From Sphingomonadales bacterium (lineage in GTDB: Bacteria; Pseudomonadota; Alphaproteobacteria; Sphingomonadales; Sphingomonadaceae): 64,000 nucleotides of DNA. Below, piece after piece: positions 33,384 to 46,593 of this stretch. The position numbers and the translations under genes are program-made. The stretch spans positions 1 to 64,000 of the forward strand of contig JANXVZ010000005.1 of assembly GCA_025351405.1 (NCBI GenBank), given 5' to 3'. How positions within the stretch are numbered: position 1 is the first letter of the stretch; every line of letters starts with the position of its first letter. The notes under the pieces are model-generated. The model did not search any database. It saw only the letters and a list, made by a program, of their open reading frames with translations, and was not told the origin of the DNA.

Positions 33384-33812
33384 GTGTTTCAGGAATTCAA
33401 GACATTCATCGCCCGCGGGAACGTCCTTGACCTGGCGGTTGCGGTGCTCATCGGCGCAGCGTTCGGCGGCATCGTCACCTCGTTTACCGACGATTTGCTG
33501 ATGCCTGTCATCGGCCTGGCCACCGGCGGCACGGATTTCACCAGCCATTTTGCCATCCTGGGCGCAGTACCGGCGACATACACCGGCCCGTTGACGGACT
33601 ATGCCGCGCTCAAAAAGGCCGGCGTGGCGCTGTTCGGCTATGGCAAGTTCCTGACCGTCGTCTTCAACTTCCTCATCGTCAGCTTTGCCATCTTCATGGT
33701 CGTGCGCGCTGCCAACCACGCCCGAAAGCCGGTCGAAGCCGCCCCTGCCGGCCCAAGCGAGACGGAAAAACTGCTCGCTGAAATTCGCGATGCCCTGAAG
33801 GCGCGGCCGTAA
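33384..33812 (+). CDS. mscL: Large-conductance mechanosensitive channel MscL
   Basis: MscL is a homopentameric channel that opens under membrane tension to release solutes during osmotic downshock. The 142-residue protein begins FQEFKTFIARGNVLDLAVAVLIGAAFGGIVTS, the conserved N-terminal helix and first membrane segment, and has a second membrane segment (FLTVVFNFLIVSFAIFMVV) plus a C-terminal helix (ETEKLLAEIRDAL). The start is GTG 33384. It is divergent from lemA and convergent with cysA. Confidence 0.95.
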   Translation: MFQEFKTFIARGNVLDLAVAVLIGAAFGGIVTSFTDDLLMPVIGLATGGTDFTSHFAILGAVPATYTGPLTDYAALKKAGVALFGYGKFLTVVFNFLIVSFAIFMVVRAANHARKPVEAAPAGPSETEKLLAEIRDALKARP

Positions 33813-33873
33813 GCAGCAGCCGGGAGTCGCGGGTCGCGGGCATCCGCAATGCGCCGATCGTAGAGGCGCCTGG

Positions 33874-34911
33874 CTACGCCGCCGGGTAAGCGCGCACGGC
33901 GAGCGGCACCAGGGTCAGCGCCGCGCCGGCAGCGAGGTGGTCGGCGGCGTCGGCGATAACCTCCAGCACGCTGCCGTCGGCGGTAGCGGTTTCCAGCGCG
34001 GGCCGGGCGCCGGTGCGCAGGATTCGCCGCAGGGTCACGGGGACGCCGGCCGTGCCGGGTTCGGCTAGCGCGAACTCGTGCGGGCGGACGAACGCCGTCG
34101 CCGGCCCGTCGCCACAGGCGGGCGCGCTGTTGGGGAGGCGGACCCCGCCGATATCGACGCTACCGCCGCTGACATGGCAGGCGATGCGATTTGCGCCCCC
34201 CAGGAAGTCACAGACGAACGCCGACGCCGGACGGTCCCAAAGCGCTTCGGGCGTATCGACCTGTTCGATGCGGCCGTGGTCCATGACGACGACGCGATCG
34301 GCAAGGTCGAGCGCTTCTTCCTGGTCATGGGTGACGAACACCGAGGTCAGCCCCATGCGGTCGTGCACCGACCGCAGCCAGCGCCGCAGATCCTTGCGCA
34401 CCTTTGCATCGAGCGCGCCAAAGGGTTCGTCGAGAAGCAGGATGCGCGGTTCGACCGCCAGCGCGCGCGCCAGCGCGACACGCTGGCGCTGGCCGCCGGA
34501 AAGCTGGCTCGGGTAGCGGCCGCCGATATGCGAAAGCTGGACGAGGTCGAGCAGTTCCGACACGCGTCGCGCGATCTCGCGCCTGGGCGGGCGGGTGGCG
34601 CGTGGCCGTACTGTCAGGCCAAAGCCGATATTGTCGGCGACGGTCATGTGGCGAAACAGGGCATAGTGCTGGAACACGAAACCGACCCGGCGGTCGCGGG
34701 CTGCGGCGTTCGACATGTCTTCGCCGCCTATCTCGATACGGCCGCTGTCAGGGAAGTCGAGCCCGGCGAGGATTCGCAACAGCGTCGTCTTGCCGGATCC
34801 AGACGGGCCCAGCAGCGCCAGGAACTCCCCGGGGCGCGCGTCGAGGCTGACGCCGTTGAGGGCCGCGAAATTGCCGAAACTCTTGACGACATCGGTGGCG
34901 GTGACGGTCAA
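33874..34911 (-). CDS. cysA: Sulfate/thiosulfate ABC transporter ATP-binding protein CysA
   Basis: CysA is the ATPase that powers sulfate import through CysT and CysW. The 345-residue protein has Walker A at about 35-42 (GPSGSGKT), the signature [15 protein letters not shown], Walker [12 protein letters not shown], the H-loop FVTHDQEEA and a C-terminal TOBE-like domain (AFVRPHEF). I chose TTG 34911, which overlaps the cysW stop and has GGGAGG upstream. It is the last gene of the sbp-porin-cysT-cysW-cysA operon. Confidence 0.93.
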   Translation of the reverse strand: MTVTATDVVKSFGNFAALNGVSLDARPGEFLALLGPSGSGKTTLLRILAGLDFPDSGRIEIGGEDMSNAAARDRRVGFVFQHYALFRHMTVADNIGFGLTVRPRATRPPRREIARRVSELLDLVQLSHIGGRYPSQLSGGQRQRVALARALAVEPRILLLDEPFGALDAKVRKDLRRWLRSVHDRMGLTSVFVTHDQEEALDLADRVVVMDHGRIEQVDTPEALWDRPASAFVCDFLGGANRIACHVSGGSVDIGGVRLPNSAPACGDGPATAFVRPHEFALAEPGTAGVPVTLRRILRTGARPALETATADGSVLEVIADAADHLAAGAALTLVPLAVRAYPAA

Positions 34912-35747
34912 TGGCCCCTCCCGGCAAGCTGCCCGGCAAAACGCCATTCGAGCAGGGACTTGGCCACCAGCGTCACCAGCGCCAACCCGGCGAGGATCGA
35001 GGCGACAGCAAAGGCAGCGACGAAATTATATTCATTGTAGAGAATTTCGATATGCAGCGGCAGCGTGTTGGTCTTGCCGCGGATATGCCCGGATACCACC
35101 GACACCGCGCCGAATTCGCCCATCGCCCGGGCGTTGCACAAAAGCACGCCGTACATAAGCCCCCAGCGAACATTGGGGAGGGTAACGTGCCAGAATGTGC
35201 TCAATCCCGAAGCGCCGAGGGACAAGGCTGCCTCCTCCTCGTCACGGCCCTGTTCCTCCATCAACGGTATCAGCTCGCGCGCAACGAAGGGAAAGGTGAC
35301 GAATACCGTCGCCAGGACAAGGCCCGGGACGGCAAAGATGACCTGGACATCATGGGCGCGCAGCCATGGCCCGAACCAGCCCTGCAAGCCGAACAGCAGC
35401 ACATAGATCAGCCCGGCGACAACCGGCGAGACCGAAAACGGCAGGTCGATCAGGGTGATCAACACTGATTTCCAGCGGAAATCGAACTTGGCGATGGCCC
35501 AGCTTGCCGCCAGCCCGATGATGATGTTGAGCGGCACCGCGATGGCAGCGACGGTCAGCGTCAGCCTGAGCGCCGCAATCGCGTCGGGCTCGCGAATGCC
35601 GGCGACATAGGCGGTGATGCCCTTGCGCAGCGCTTCGCCGAACACAGCCAGCAGCGGCAGCAGCAGGTTGAGCGCCAAAAAGCCGAGCGCCAGTGTGATC
35701 AAGGCCCAGCGCAGCCACGCCGGCTCCGTGGTGGCGTTGTTCCTCAC
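34908..35747 (-). CDS. cysW: Sulfate ABC transporter permease CysW
   Basis: CysW is one of the two membrane subunits of the sulfate importer. The 279-residue protein has about six membrane segments and the permease coupling loop [24 protein letters not shown] that contacts CysA. The segment [12 protein letters not shown] matches sulfate permeases. It starts with GTG 35747 on an overlap with the cysT stop and overlaps cysA at its end. Confidence 0.93.
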   Translation of the reverse strand: MRNNATTEPAWLRWALITLALGFLALNLLLPLLAVFGEALRKGITAYVAGIREPDAIAALRLTLTVAAIAVPLNIIIGLAASWAIAKFDFRWKSVLITLIDLPFSVSPVVAGLIYVLLFGLQGWFGPWLRAHDVQVIFAVPGLVLATVFVTFPFVARELIPLMEEQGRDEEEAALSLGASGLSTFWHVTLPNVRWGLMYGVLLCNARAMGEFGAVSVVSGHIRGKTNTLPLHIEILYNEYNFVAAFAVASILAGLALVTLVAKSLLEWRFAGQLAGRGH

Positions 35748-36664
35748 GACGCCATCCGCCGGCGCTGCCAGCCCTGCAGCAAGTTGATTGCCAGCAGCAA
35801 CAGGAAGCTCGCCACCAGCATCGTCGCCGCGATGGCGGTGGCGCCAGCATAATTGAATTGTTCGAGCTGGATGATGATCAGCAACGGTGCGATTTCGGAC
35901 TTGTAGGGCATGTTGCCGGCAATGAAGATCACCGAGCCATATTCACCAACCGCCCGTGCAAAGGCGAGTGCAAAGCCGGTGGCCAACGCCGGCGCGATGG
36001 CGGGAAATATCACGCGCCGAAAGGTCTGGAAGCGCGACGCCCCGAGGCTGGCGGCGGCTTCCTCGACATCGGCACCAAGATCGGCGAGCACCGGCTCGAC
36101 AGTGCGGACGACGAACGGCAGGCCGACAAAGGTCAACGCCACGACGATACCGAGCGGGTGAAAGGCGACTTCGATGCCGTGCGGTACCAGCCAGCGCCCC
36201 AACCAGCCATTGGGGGCGTAGAGCGCCGTCAACGCGATCCCCGCGACCGCCGTCGGCAGTGCGAACGGCAGATCGACCAGCGCCGAAATCACCCGCTTGC
36301 CAGCAAAATCATAGCGCACCAGCACCCAGGCAGTCATCAGCCCGAACACGGCGTTGATGCTGGCGGCGATCGCCGACGCGCCGAAGCTGAGCTTATAGGC
36401 CTTCAAAGCCCGGCTCGACAGCGCCACATCGGCATAGGCCTGCCAGCCCATGCCCGCAGTTTTTACGAACACTGCCGACAGCGGCACCAGCACCAGCACG
36501 CACAGCGCGAACAGCGTGATGCCGAACGTCAGCCCGAAGCCCGGGATGATCGATGCGCGTCGTTGCAAAAGGCCATTGCGTCGGTTCACCGGCAAGGCTT
36601 GCCGTGCCTTGGCGGCGGGCGCAACCGGCAGTGTCGTCGGCGCTGGCCAGGTCGAGGTTACCAA
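35744..36664 (-). CDS. cysT: Sulfate ABC transporter permease CysT (CysU)
   Basis: CysT is the second membrane subunit of the sulfate importer. The 306-residue protein has a polar N-terminus of about 40 residues, then about six membrane segments. The coupling loop is [22 protein letters not shown], and [18 protein letters not shown] is typical of CysT. The likely start is TTG 36664, overlapping the end of the porin gene, which couples translation of porin and transporter. Confidence 0.92.
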   Translation of the reverse strand: MVTSTWPAPTTLPVAPAAKARQALPVNRRNGLLQRRASIIPGFGLTFGITLFALCVLVLVPLSAVFVKTAGMGWQAYADVALSSRALKAYKLSFGASAIAASINAVFGLMTAWVLVRYDFAGKRVISALVDLPFALPTAVAGIALTALYAPNGWLGRWLVPHGIEVAFHPLGIVVALTFVGLPFVVRTVEPVLADLGADVEEAAASLGASRFQTFRRVIFPAIAPALATGFALAFARAVGEYGSVIFIAGNMPYKSEIAPLLIIIQLEQFNYAGATAIAATMLVASFLLLLAINLLQGWQRRRMAS

Positions 36665-38124
36665 TCGACGTGCAATCGTGTTGCGACCGCGCTGCCCCGG
36701 GCACGATTGCCGACGGGATCGAGCGGCGTGTTGACACCCTTGAAGGCGATATAATTGAGCTGGAGTTTGAAGTTAGACGTCAGATACCAGTTCACCGCGC
36801 CCGTAATGCTGTTGGCATAGCTGCCGGCGCGGGAGGTCACCGGGGTCTTGCCGACGCGGAAATCATCGTAGCGCAGCAGCAGCTCGATCGCGCCGGAGCC
36901 CCCGCTCGAATCGAAATCCGCGAGCGGCCGCAGCCGGTTGAAGTTGCCGCCCTGGAAGCTGCGGCTCTCGCCGGTGACGAACCAGCTGCCATAGACATAA
37001 TAGCCCTTAAAGCTCGGGTCGGTGAACCCGGTGCTGCGATCGAGCGTCAGCTTGCCATATTCTGCCGCGACCGAGAACGGGCCATAGACCGCCGTGCCCT
37101 CAAGCCCGAAATAGTAGAGGTTCTCGACATTGGGGATGACCCCGGTATCGGTGATGTTGCCGCCATCGACACGAACATTCGGACGCTCGGTAAGTCGGAT
37201 GGCATTGGCCGTATCGCCTGATTTGAGAGTCGTGCGCCAGAAGCCGGATGCGCCGAGATGGAGAATCCGCCCGGGCGACGATACCGGCTCCCAGGTGGCG
37301 CGGGCATTGACGCCCCAGCTTTCGGGTTGCGCCGACGTCGGGGTGGCACCGGCCGAACGGAAGACGCTTTCATTGTCGCCCGAGACGCTCGCGGTAACTG
37401 TGTACGTGTCGCGGACCAGCGCCACCGCCGCGCCGAGACGACGCTCACCGCCAACCGCGCCGATCGCGTTGGTAAACATACCGCGCTCGAGGAAGCTGTT
37501 GTAATTGTCCGAATTGTTCGATTCGAGCCCGAACGGCACCTTGAACTGGCCCAGCGTAATCGCCAGCGGCTTGAAGCCATTGTACTGGAGATAGGCGTCC
37601 TGGATCGCGACGGTATTGCCGGCGAAGTCGACCTCCAGCCGCCAGTTGAAATCCTTGAAGGCGGTGCCTTCGACGCCGAGCCGGGCCCGGCGGAAGCCGG
37701 TACCGCTGTTGAAGGCATAACCGCCACGCTGGCCATCGAACGCAACGAAATCCGCATCGATGACGCCCCGCGCCTTGAACGAGAAATTGCCGTTCGAATC
37801 GGCAAGGATCGGCGACACGCTGGCCTGCACACCCTTGGCGGCCCGCACTTCGGTTGCTGCGATGCGGCCCTGTGCGAGATCGAGCTGGCCTTCAAGGTCC
37901 CTGTTGCGGGCCTCGAGCGCGTTGACCTTGGCTTCCAGCGCGTTGAGCCGGTCGATAACGGCGTTGCCGGTCGGCACCGGCGGAGCAGGCTGGACGGCAC
38001 CGAATGCCGGCTCCAGCCGATCGATGGGCGTCGCATCGCCGCCTTGCGCCTTGGTGTCCTGGGCACCTGCCGGCATCGCGGCGACGAGCGCAAGCATGGC
38101 TGTGGCGTGGCGAAGAGTCCGCAT
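36658..38124 (-). CDS. OprO/OprP-family outer-membrane porin in the sulfate operon
   Basis: This is a 488-residue outer-membrane porin. It has a signal peptide (about residues 1-21), a short coiled coil (IDRLNALEAKVNALEARNRDLEGQ written in two parts, about 57-83) and a beta-barrel of the porin P (phosphate-selective OprO/OprP) family, with features such as FRRARLGVEGTAFKDFNWRLE and LGQFKVPFGLE. It ends in tryptophan, as outer-membrane barrels do. Porin P proteins favour anions. Its place between sbp and cysT, overlapping cysT, suggests it brings sulfate or sulfonates across the outer membrane; that substrate is inferred from context. Confidence 0.88.
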   Translation of the reverse strand: MRTLRHATAMLALVAAMPAGAQDTKAQGGDATPIDRLEPAFGAVQPAPPVPTGNAVIDRLNALEAKVNALEARNRDLEGQLDLAQGRIAATEVRAAKGVQASVSPILADSNGNFSFKARGVIDADFVAFDGQRGGYAFNSGTGFRRARLGVEGTAFKDFNWRLEVDFAGNTVAIQDAYLQYNGFKPLAITLGQFKVPFGLESNNSDNYNSFLERGMFTNAIGAVGGERRLGAAVALVRDTYTVTASVSGDNESVFRSAGATPTSAQPESWGVNARATWEPVSSPGRILHLGASGFWRTTLKSGDTANAIRLTERPNVRVDGGNITDTGVIPNVENLYYFGLEGTAVYGPFSVAAEYGKLTLDRSTGFTDPSFKGYYVYGSWFVTGESRSFQGGNFNRLRPLADFDSSGGSGAIELLLRYDDFRVGKTPVTSRAGSYANSITGAVNWYLTSNFKLQLNYIAFKGVNTPLDPVGNRARGSAVATRLHVDW

Positions 38125-38162
38125 GGAAAGTCCCCCTCTGATGTGCGTGATCCGCGGCGCCC

Positions 38163-38222
38163 GGTGTCGCGCCCTGCGTCGCGCCCAGTGTCGCGCCCGG
38201 TGTCGCGGCCTGTGTCGCCCTT
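38163..38222. repeat. Five tandem 12-base units between sbp and the porin gene
   Basis: Units of the form GGTGTCGCGCCC and variants run 38163-38174, 38175-38186, 38187-38198, 38199-38210 and 38211-38222. They fill most of the spacer between sbp and the porin on the minus strand. The core CCGGTGTCGCG is the complement of the bchM repeat core. Confidence 0.8.
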
Positions 38223-38228
38223 GCCGGC

Positions 38229-39260
38229 TCAGCGTTTCGCCGCGTCGAAAATCTGGTCGAACAAACCGCCATCGTTGAAGAACAGCGTCTGAGTCTTTTT
38301 CCAGCCACCAAAATTATGGTCGATGGTGAACAACGAGACGTTGGGGAAATTGCCCGCATACTTCGCCGCGACCGCCTTGTTGACCGGGCGGTAGCCATCC
38401 CTGGCGATGATCTCCTGTGCTTCCGGGGTGTAGAGATAGTTCAGGTAAGCCTCGGCGACTTTTCGCGTACCGCGCTTGTCGACGACCTTGTCGATGACGG
38501 CGACCGGCGGCTCGGCGCGGATCGAAACCGATGGCACGACGACCTCGAACTTGCCGGCGCCAAGCTCCTTGTTGGCCAGCGTCGCTTCGTTCTCCCACGC
38601 CAGCAGCACGTCGCCGAGGCCGCGTTCGGCAAAGGTTGTGGTGGAACCGCGCGCGCCGGAATCGAGCACCGGGACATTCTTGTAGAGTTTGGTGACAAAA
38701 TCCTGCGCCGCTTTCGGCGAGCCGTATTTCTTCTGGGCATAGCCCCAGGCGGCGAGGAAGTTCCAGCGAGCGCCGCCGCTGGTCTTGGGATTTGGCGTGA
38801 TGACCTGCACACCCGGCTTCACCAGGTCGTCCCAGTCCCGAATCGCCTTGGGATTGCCCTTGCGGACGAGAAACACGATGGTGGAATAATAGGGTGTCGA
38901 ATTTTCCGGCATGCGGGCCTGCCATGTCGTCGGCAGCAACTGGGCCTTTTCGGCGATGGCGTCGATGTCATAGGCCAGCGCCAGCGTTACGACATCGGCC
39001 TGCAGGCCATCGATCACCGAACGCGCCTGCTTGCCGGACCCGCCGTGCGACTGGTTGATGACCACATCGTCGCCGGTCTTGGCCTTCCATTGCCTTGCGA
39101 ATGCCGTGTTGATGTCCTTGTAGAGTTCGCGAGTCGGATCGTAGCTGACATTGAGCAGCGAGACTGTGGCAGCGGGCGCCGCACCCGGCAGGGCAAGGCT
39201 GGCGACCATGGCCAATGCCACCCGGCGAGCAATAATGTGTGCGCTGACGATGTTTCGCAT
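38229..39260 (-). CDS. sbp: Periplasmic sulfate-binding protein Sbp
   Basis: Sbp captures sulfate in the periplasm for the CysTWA importer. The 343-residue protein has a signal peptide (cleavage near [15 protein letters not shown]). It carries the family segments [30 protein letters not shown]-like [39 protein letters not shown] and [13 protein letters not shown] 39260 has GGGGAA just upstream; an in-frame ATG at 39272 is less likely. It leads the sulfate operon and has a palindrome in its promoter region. Confidence 0.94.
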   Translation of the reverse strand: MRNIVSAHIIARRVALAMVASLALPGAAPAATVSLLNVSYDPTRELYKDINTAFARQWKAKTGDDVVINQSHGGSGKQARSVIDGLQADVVTLALAYDIDAIAEKAQLLPTTWQARMPENSTPYYSTIVFLVRKGNPKAIRDWDDLVKPGVQVITPNPKTSGGARWNFLAAWGYAQKKYGSPKAAQDFVTKLYKNVPVLDSGARGSTTTFAERGLGDVLLAWENEATLANKELGAGKFEVVVPSVSIRAEPPVAVIDKVVDKRGTRKVAEAYLNYLYTPEAQEIIARDGYRPVNKAVAAKYAGNFPNVSLFTIDHNFGGWKKTQTLFFNDGGLFDQIFDAAKR

Positions 39261-39296
39261 GATGTTCCCCATCGCTGTGATCGTGTCGCAACGTTA

Positions 39297-39317
39297 TGCC
39301 TATCGGTTTGATAGGCA
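39297..39317. promoter_or_regulatory. Perfect palindrome in the sbp promoter region, likely operator
   Basis: TGCCTATC at 39297-39304 and GATAGGCA at 39310-39317 are perfect inverted repeats around a five-base spacer. The site lies 37-57 bases upstream of the sbp ATG and about 70 bases from the stop of the Rrf2 regulator gene. Its size fits a dimeric winged-helix repressor. It is too far upstream of sbp, and lacks a T run on the minus strand, to be an obvious terminator. Confidence 0.6.
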
Positions 39318-39387
39318 ATTGGGCTTTTGCTTTGCCCCTTTAAAGTTGGGCTTTGCGCGCGTTGCTATCCGTCAGGGGTAGAACCCC

Positions 39388-39813
39388 TCAGGCGGCGGCG
39401 CGTTCAATCGACAGGTCTGCCAGCGTGGTGTTGTCAAGGATCGCCGCGGTGTTGTCGCGCACGGTCAGCATGATCTTCCGGATGACACAGGTGGTTTCCT
39501 CGAAGCAGTCGGCGCAGCGTTGATAGGCGCTGACCGACACACAGGGCACCAGCGCCAATGGCCCTTCGATGAGGCGGATGATCTCGCCAAAGCTGATCTG
39601 GCTCGCGGGCTTGGCGAGGCGATATCCGCCGCTTTTGCCGCGATAGCTTTCGACGAGGCCGCCATTCTTCAGATCGAGCAGAATGATCTCGAGGAATTTG
39701 CGTGGCAGCTTCTGATCGGCGGAAATCACTGAAATGGGCACCGGGGCGATGCTCCCCGACCGTGCGATAAAGATGAGTGCGCGCAGGGCGTAGCGGGAGC
39801 GCTGGGTCAGCAT
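39388..39813 (-). CDS. Rrf2-family transcriptional regulator (IscR/CymR-like)
   Basis: This is a 141-residue Rrf2-family repressor. The N-terminal winged helix (MLTQRSRYALRALIFIA, with recognition region KLPRKFLEIILLDLKNGGLV) is followed by GKSGGYRLAKP and the effector region with four cysteines at 91, 100, 103 and 109 (PCVSVSAYQRCADC, then CVIR). IscR-type regulators hold an iron-sulfur cluster with three such cysteines, while CymR-type ones sense cysteine synthesis status. Here the spacing is close to, but not the same as, IscR. It sits directly upstream of sbp on the same strand, so it probably controls the sulfate operon. Confidence 0.9.
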   Translation of the reverse strand: MLTQRSRYALRALIFIARSGSIAPVPISVISADQKLPRKFLEIILLDLKNGGLVESYRGKSGGYRLAKPASQISFGEIIRLIEGPLALVPCVSVSAYQRCADCFEETTCVIRKIMLTVRDNTAAILDNTTLADLSIERAAA

Positions 39814-40098
39814 GGTGGGGCCAGCCTATGCACCGGCACGGCTTGAGCGGCAAGATGCCGGGGTGCGAGACGCTTCACATCGTATCGGGCACGTCCTGAA
39901 ATACCAACTATCGGCAGATTTTCCCAGTCTTTGGCGCCAGGAATCTGCCGACCGTCATACTGTTGCAATACAATGCCTGCTAACATGTTGATAAATAACA
40001 GCGCGTCATCTCGCCCGGCACTTGGCACGGCTCATGCAATGCATGTGGCATCGGAGGCCGGGCTGGCCGGACGCTCCGCCAGACAGAGGAGAAACACC

Positions 40099-40431
40099 AT
40101 GTTCGCCACCATCAACGACACCGCCGCCCGGTTTGCTTTTGGCACCCTTGGCGCTTTTGTCGCCGCTGGCCTGTGCCTCGGCGCCGCGACAGCCCCCGCC
40201 AATGCCGCTGAAGCACCCCGCACCCAGGCGGTCAGCTACAAGGATCTCGACCTGTCGAAGGCCCAGGGCCGCCATGCACTCGAAGCCCGTATCAAGGGTG
40301 CTGCCCGCAGCGTCTGCGCCGCCAATTCGGACGATCTGCAAGAGCGTATCAGCCAGAACATCTGCGTTCGCAACGCCGTCGGCAACGCCCAGTCGAAGGC
40401 CTATGCCGCCGCCGCCTCGAACCAGGGCTGA
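40099..40431 (+). CDS. UrcA-family secreted protein
   Basis: This is a 110-residue UrcA-family protein, a small exported family of unknown function common in sphingomonads and caulobacters. It has a signal peptide (about residues 10-37, ending ANA-AEAPR), the SYKDLDLSKAQGRHALEARI segment and two cysteines (SVCAANSDD and ICVRNAV) likely to form a disulfide. AGAGGAG lies seven bases before the ATG. The 285 bases upstream contain no other gene I can support. A strong terminator follows. Confidence 0.87.
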   Translation: MFATINDTAARFAFGTLGAFVAAGLCLGAATAPANAAEAPRTQAVSYKDLDLSKAQGRHALEARIKGAARSVCAANSDDLQERISQNICVRNAVGNAQSKAYAAAASNQG

Positions 40432-40457
40432 ACCGCCGTTGCATACGCTGCCCAACA

Positions 40458-40494
40458 GGGCGGGATCATCACCCGATGATCCCGCCCTTTGTGT
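40458..40494 (+). terminator. Strong rho-independent terminator between urcA and gyrB
   Basis: A perfect 13-base-pair stem (GGGCGGGATCATC at 40458-40470 with GATGATCCCGCCC at 40475-40487) closes an ACCC loop and is followed by TTTGTGTTTG on the + strand. It ends urcA; the stem can also form on the other strand for convergent gyrB, but without a good T run there. Confidence 0.9.
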
Positions 40495-40508
40495 TTGTTG
40501 CCGGGCAA

Positions 40509-43775
<3,267 letters not shown>

Positions 43776-43779
<4 letters not shown>

Positions 43780-44831
43780 CGGAGCCGCAACCGCGTCGCA
43801 TCCGTGCCGACGCCATCAAACAGCGCCGCGTCGGTTCCGGTCATCCAGACCTGGCTGCCGGTCGCGGCGAGGCGCTCGAACAGCGTGCCGCGACGGGTGG
43901 CATCGAGATGCGCGGCGATCTCGTCGAGCAGCAGCAGCGGCGCACGCCCGGTTCGGGCGGCCACCAGCTCCGCATGAGCGAGAATGATGGCGATGAGCAA
44001 CGCCTTCTGCTCGCCGGTCGAGCCCATCGCCGCGGCGGCATTCTTGGCGGCGTGGGTGACGAGAAGATCGGCGCGATGCGGCCCGATGAGCGCACGGCCG
44101 GCGGCGGCATCGATATTGCGGTTGCGCGCCAGCGCCGCAGCAAGGTCCGGCGTATCCGGCGTCAATGCCAGCAAGGGCCGGGCAAACGGACTTTCGGGCT
44201 CGCCCGCCAGCCGCCCGCCGAGCGCTGCCACGGTCTCGCTTCGCGCCGCGGCGATCGCTGCGCCATGTTCCGCCATCGCTGCCTCCAGCGCTGCCAGCCA
44301 ATGCGGATCGGCGGGCGTGTCGGCGGTCAGCAGTCGGGTGCGGGCGCGCATCGCGGCGTCATAGCGCACGGTCTGGTGTCCGTGACCGGGATGCAGCGCC
44401 AACACCAGCCGGTCGAGGAAGCGCCGCCGCGCGCCGGGCGTATCGGCAAAGATCCGGTCCATCGCCGGCGTGAGCCACACCAGTGCCAGCCATTCGCCCA
44501 AGGCAGCCGCACTGGCGCCGGCACCATTGATGCGCACCAGCCGCCGCTCCGGCGCGGCTGCCGCGGTGCCTGTGCCGAGTTCGACATCGCCATCACGGCC
44601 CGACAAGGTTGCGGCAATGCTCCAGTTGCCGGGGCCGGCGTGCCGTGCTGCTTCGGATAGCGGCGCGCCGCGCAGCCCGCGTCCCGGCCCGAGCAGCGAG
44701 ATCGCGTCGAGGATGTTGGTCTTGCCGGCTCCGTTTTCACCGGTGATGACGATGGCGCCCGAGCCGACCTCCAGCGCCAACGCGGCATGGCTGCGAAAAT
44801 CGGTCAGCGTGAGGCGCGTGGCGGCAGGCAT
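43776..44831 (-). CDS. recF: DNA replication and repair protein RecF
   Basis: RecF is an SMC-like ATPase that helps load RecA at gaps. The 351-residue protein has Walker A at about 31-38 (GENGAGKT), [23 protein letters not shown] as the Walker B region and [21 protein letters not shown] as the signature region. ATG 44831 begins [15 protein letters not shown], the family start. An open frame upstream runs through repeat-rich DNA at the end of the photolyase gene and is not part of RecF. The gene is 19 bases after phr and overlaps the ceramidase-like gene. Confidence 0.92.
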
Positions 44832-44850
44832 CGGCTCCGGGTGTAGCGGA

Positions 44851-46458
44851 TCAGGCGGGTCTGTCACCTCCGGCGCTGTCACATCCGGCCCTGTCGCCTC
44901 CGGCCCTCTCGCCGATCGCCCACTGCCGCGCGCCGGCGGGGAGTGATGCGAGAAACCCCGCCACCTGCGCCCGGATGGCGTCCTGTTCGCCAGGGTCGAA
45001 GCGGTCCCAGCCATCGTACATCCGCCACAGCCGCTGGTTGCCCTTCAGCGTTTCGCGATGGCGGGCGAGGAAGTCCCAATACAGGCTGTTGAAGGGGCAG
45101 GCGCCGGTGCCGGTGCGTTTCTTAACGTCATACCGGCACTTGCGGCAATGGTTCGACATCCGATTGATATAGGCACCGCCGGCGGCATAGGGCTTCGAAC
45201 CCATCAGGCCGCCATCGGCAAATTGCGACATGCCGATGACGTTGGGCGTCTCCACCCATTCATACGCATCGGCGTAGACGGCCAGGTACCATTCATGGAC
45301 CTGTACGGGGTCCGCGCCGATCAGCATGGCAAAATTGCCCAGCACCATCAGCCGCTGGATATGGTGTGCCTGGGCGTTGCGCTTCGTCGCGTTGATTGCC
45401 TCACCAAGGCAACGAAGGTCGGTCTGCCCGGTCCAGTAGAATGCCGGCAGGTCGCGCGTCGCCTTGAGGTGATTGCGCGCGGTATAGTCCGGCCCGGCGA
45501 TCCAGTGGATACCGCGGACATATTCGCGCCAGCCGAGGATCTGGCGGATGAAGCCTTCGGCGGCGTTTATCGGCACCCCGCCGTCGCGGAACGCCGCCTC
45601 CGCTGCATCGCAGACTTCGCGCGGCAGCAGCAGCCCGGCATTCATCGCGGCGGAAAGCTGGCTATGGAACAGGCTGTCCTCGCCCTCGACCATGGCATCC
45701 TGGAAATCGCCGAATTGCGCCAGCCGATGGGCGATGAAATCGTCAAGGCATTCCAGCGCCTGTGCCCGGGTCACCGCCATGGTGAAGGGCAGCAGGTCGC
45801 CGAAATGCCCGCCGAAATGCGCTGCGACGGTGTCGAGAACCTGCGCCGTAATCGCATCGGGCGCGAATTGCGGCAGTGCCGGGTAGGTCATGCCCCGGGG
45901 CGGTGTCTTGCGGTTTTCGGCGTCGAAGTTCCAGCGGCCACCGGCGGGATCGGCGCCATCCATCAGGATTCCGGTCTGGCGGCGCATCTGCCGATAGAAG
46001 TCCTCCATCACGATGCGCTTGCGGCCCTCCGTCCAGGCGGCGAAGTCACTGCGGCTCGACAAAAATCGGTCATCGGCAAGAACGTCACACGGCAACCCGA
46101 CGCGATCGCTCCAGCCCTGTTGCGCCGCAATGACCCGCCATTCCCCTGCCTCGACCGCCACGATGCGCGCCACCTTGTGCCGTTCGGCGGCGCGGACGAT
46201 CTCGCCGTCAAAACTCTGGCTGTTGCCCGCATCGTCGAGCTTGACATAGTCCACGGTCCAGCCGTCGGCGGCCAATTCTCCGGCAAAGTGCCGCATCGCC
46301 GCGAACAGGAAGGCAATCTTTTTCTGGTGATGGCGCACGGCGGTCGCCTCGCCGGCGACCTCCATCATCAGCACGACCGAGTTGGCTCGGGATGCACCGC
46401 GCAATGAAGCGAGGCCGTGGCTGAGCTGGTCACCCAGGATGGGAATGAGTGTTGTCAT
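44851..46458 (-). CDS. phrB: Iron-sulfur cryptochrome/photolyase (PhrB, FeS-BCP class)
   Basis: This FAD protein of the FeS-BCP group is related to Agrobacterium PhrB, a bacterial (6-4) photolyase. The 535-residue product starts [14 protein letters not shown]. It has the C-terminal catalytic half with [24 protein letters not shown], and the four cluster cysteines at 350, 438, 441 and 454 (counting from ATG 46458), the same numbers as in PhrB. That agreement decides for the second of two adjacent ATGs. The last about 20 residues are a repetitive GDRAG tract encoded by a minisatellite. DNA repair by visible light suits an organism exposed to sun. Confidence 0.92.
   Translation of the reverse strand: MTTLIPILGDQLSHGLASLRGASRANSVVLMMEVAGEATAVRHHQKKIAFLFAAMRHFAGELAADGWTVDYVKLDDAGNSQSFDGEIVRAAERHKVARIVAVEAGEWRVIAAQQGWSDRVGLPCDVLADDRFLSSRSDFAAWTEGRKRIVMEDFYRQMRRQTGILMDGADPAGGRWNFDAENRKTPPRGMTYPALPQFAPDAITAQVLDTVAAHFGGHFGDLLPFTMAVTRAQALECLDDFIAHRLAQFGDFQDAMVEGEDSLFHSQLSAAMNAGLLLPREVCDAAEAAFRDGGVPINAAEGFIRQILGWREYVRGIHWIAGPDYTARNHLKATRDLPAFYWTGQTDLRCLGEAINATKRNAQAHHIQRLMVLGNFAMLIGADPVQVHEWYLAVYADAYEWVETPNVIGMSQFADGGLMGSKPYAAGGAYINRMSNHCRKCRYDVKKRTGTGACPFNSLYWDFLARHRETLKGNQRLWRMYDGWDRFDPGEQDAIRAQVAGFLASLPAGARQWAIGERAGGDRAGCDSAGGDRPA
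44860..44919. repeat. Four tandem 15-base units at the 3' end of the photolyase gene
   Basis: Units run 44860-44874, 44875-44889, 44890-44904 and 44905-44919, the last one degenerate. They encode the repetitive C-terminal tail of the photolyase and lie just upstream of recF. Confidence 0.75.
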
Positions 46459-46593
46459 CACATGTCTGTCGACGCGACCACTTTGCGGGTCAACGCGGGG
46501 AGTCGTCGCGCTTGGTTGCGGGCCGATCGCTCAGCAGGCCAATGCGATCACCCGATCGTTCCCGGACACAATGACCGCGCAACCCTGGCCGCC

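Noticed and set aside
33813-33873. Terminator between convergent mscL and cysA
   Set aside because: Short palindromes such as AGGCGCCT are present, but no stem with a proper loop and T run could be drawn.
38163-38222. Array-like repeats considered as a CRISPR
   Set aside because: The units are contiguous 12-mers without spacers, so this is a tandem repeat. The same holds for the other repeats in the window.
39814-40098. Small frames between the Rrf2 gene and urcA
   Set aside because: No ribosome-binding site, signal peptide or recognisable domain; treated as promoter region of urcA.
46541-46560. Small hairpin downstream of the decaheme gene as operon terminator
   Set aside because: Only a five-pair stem (CGATC/GATCG) with no T run; too weak to call.
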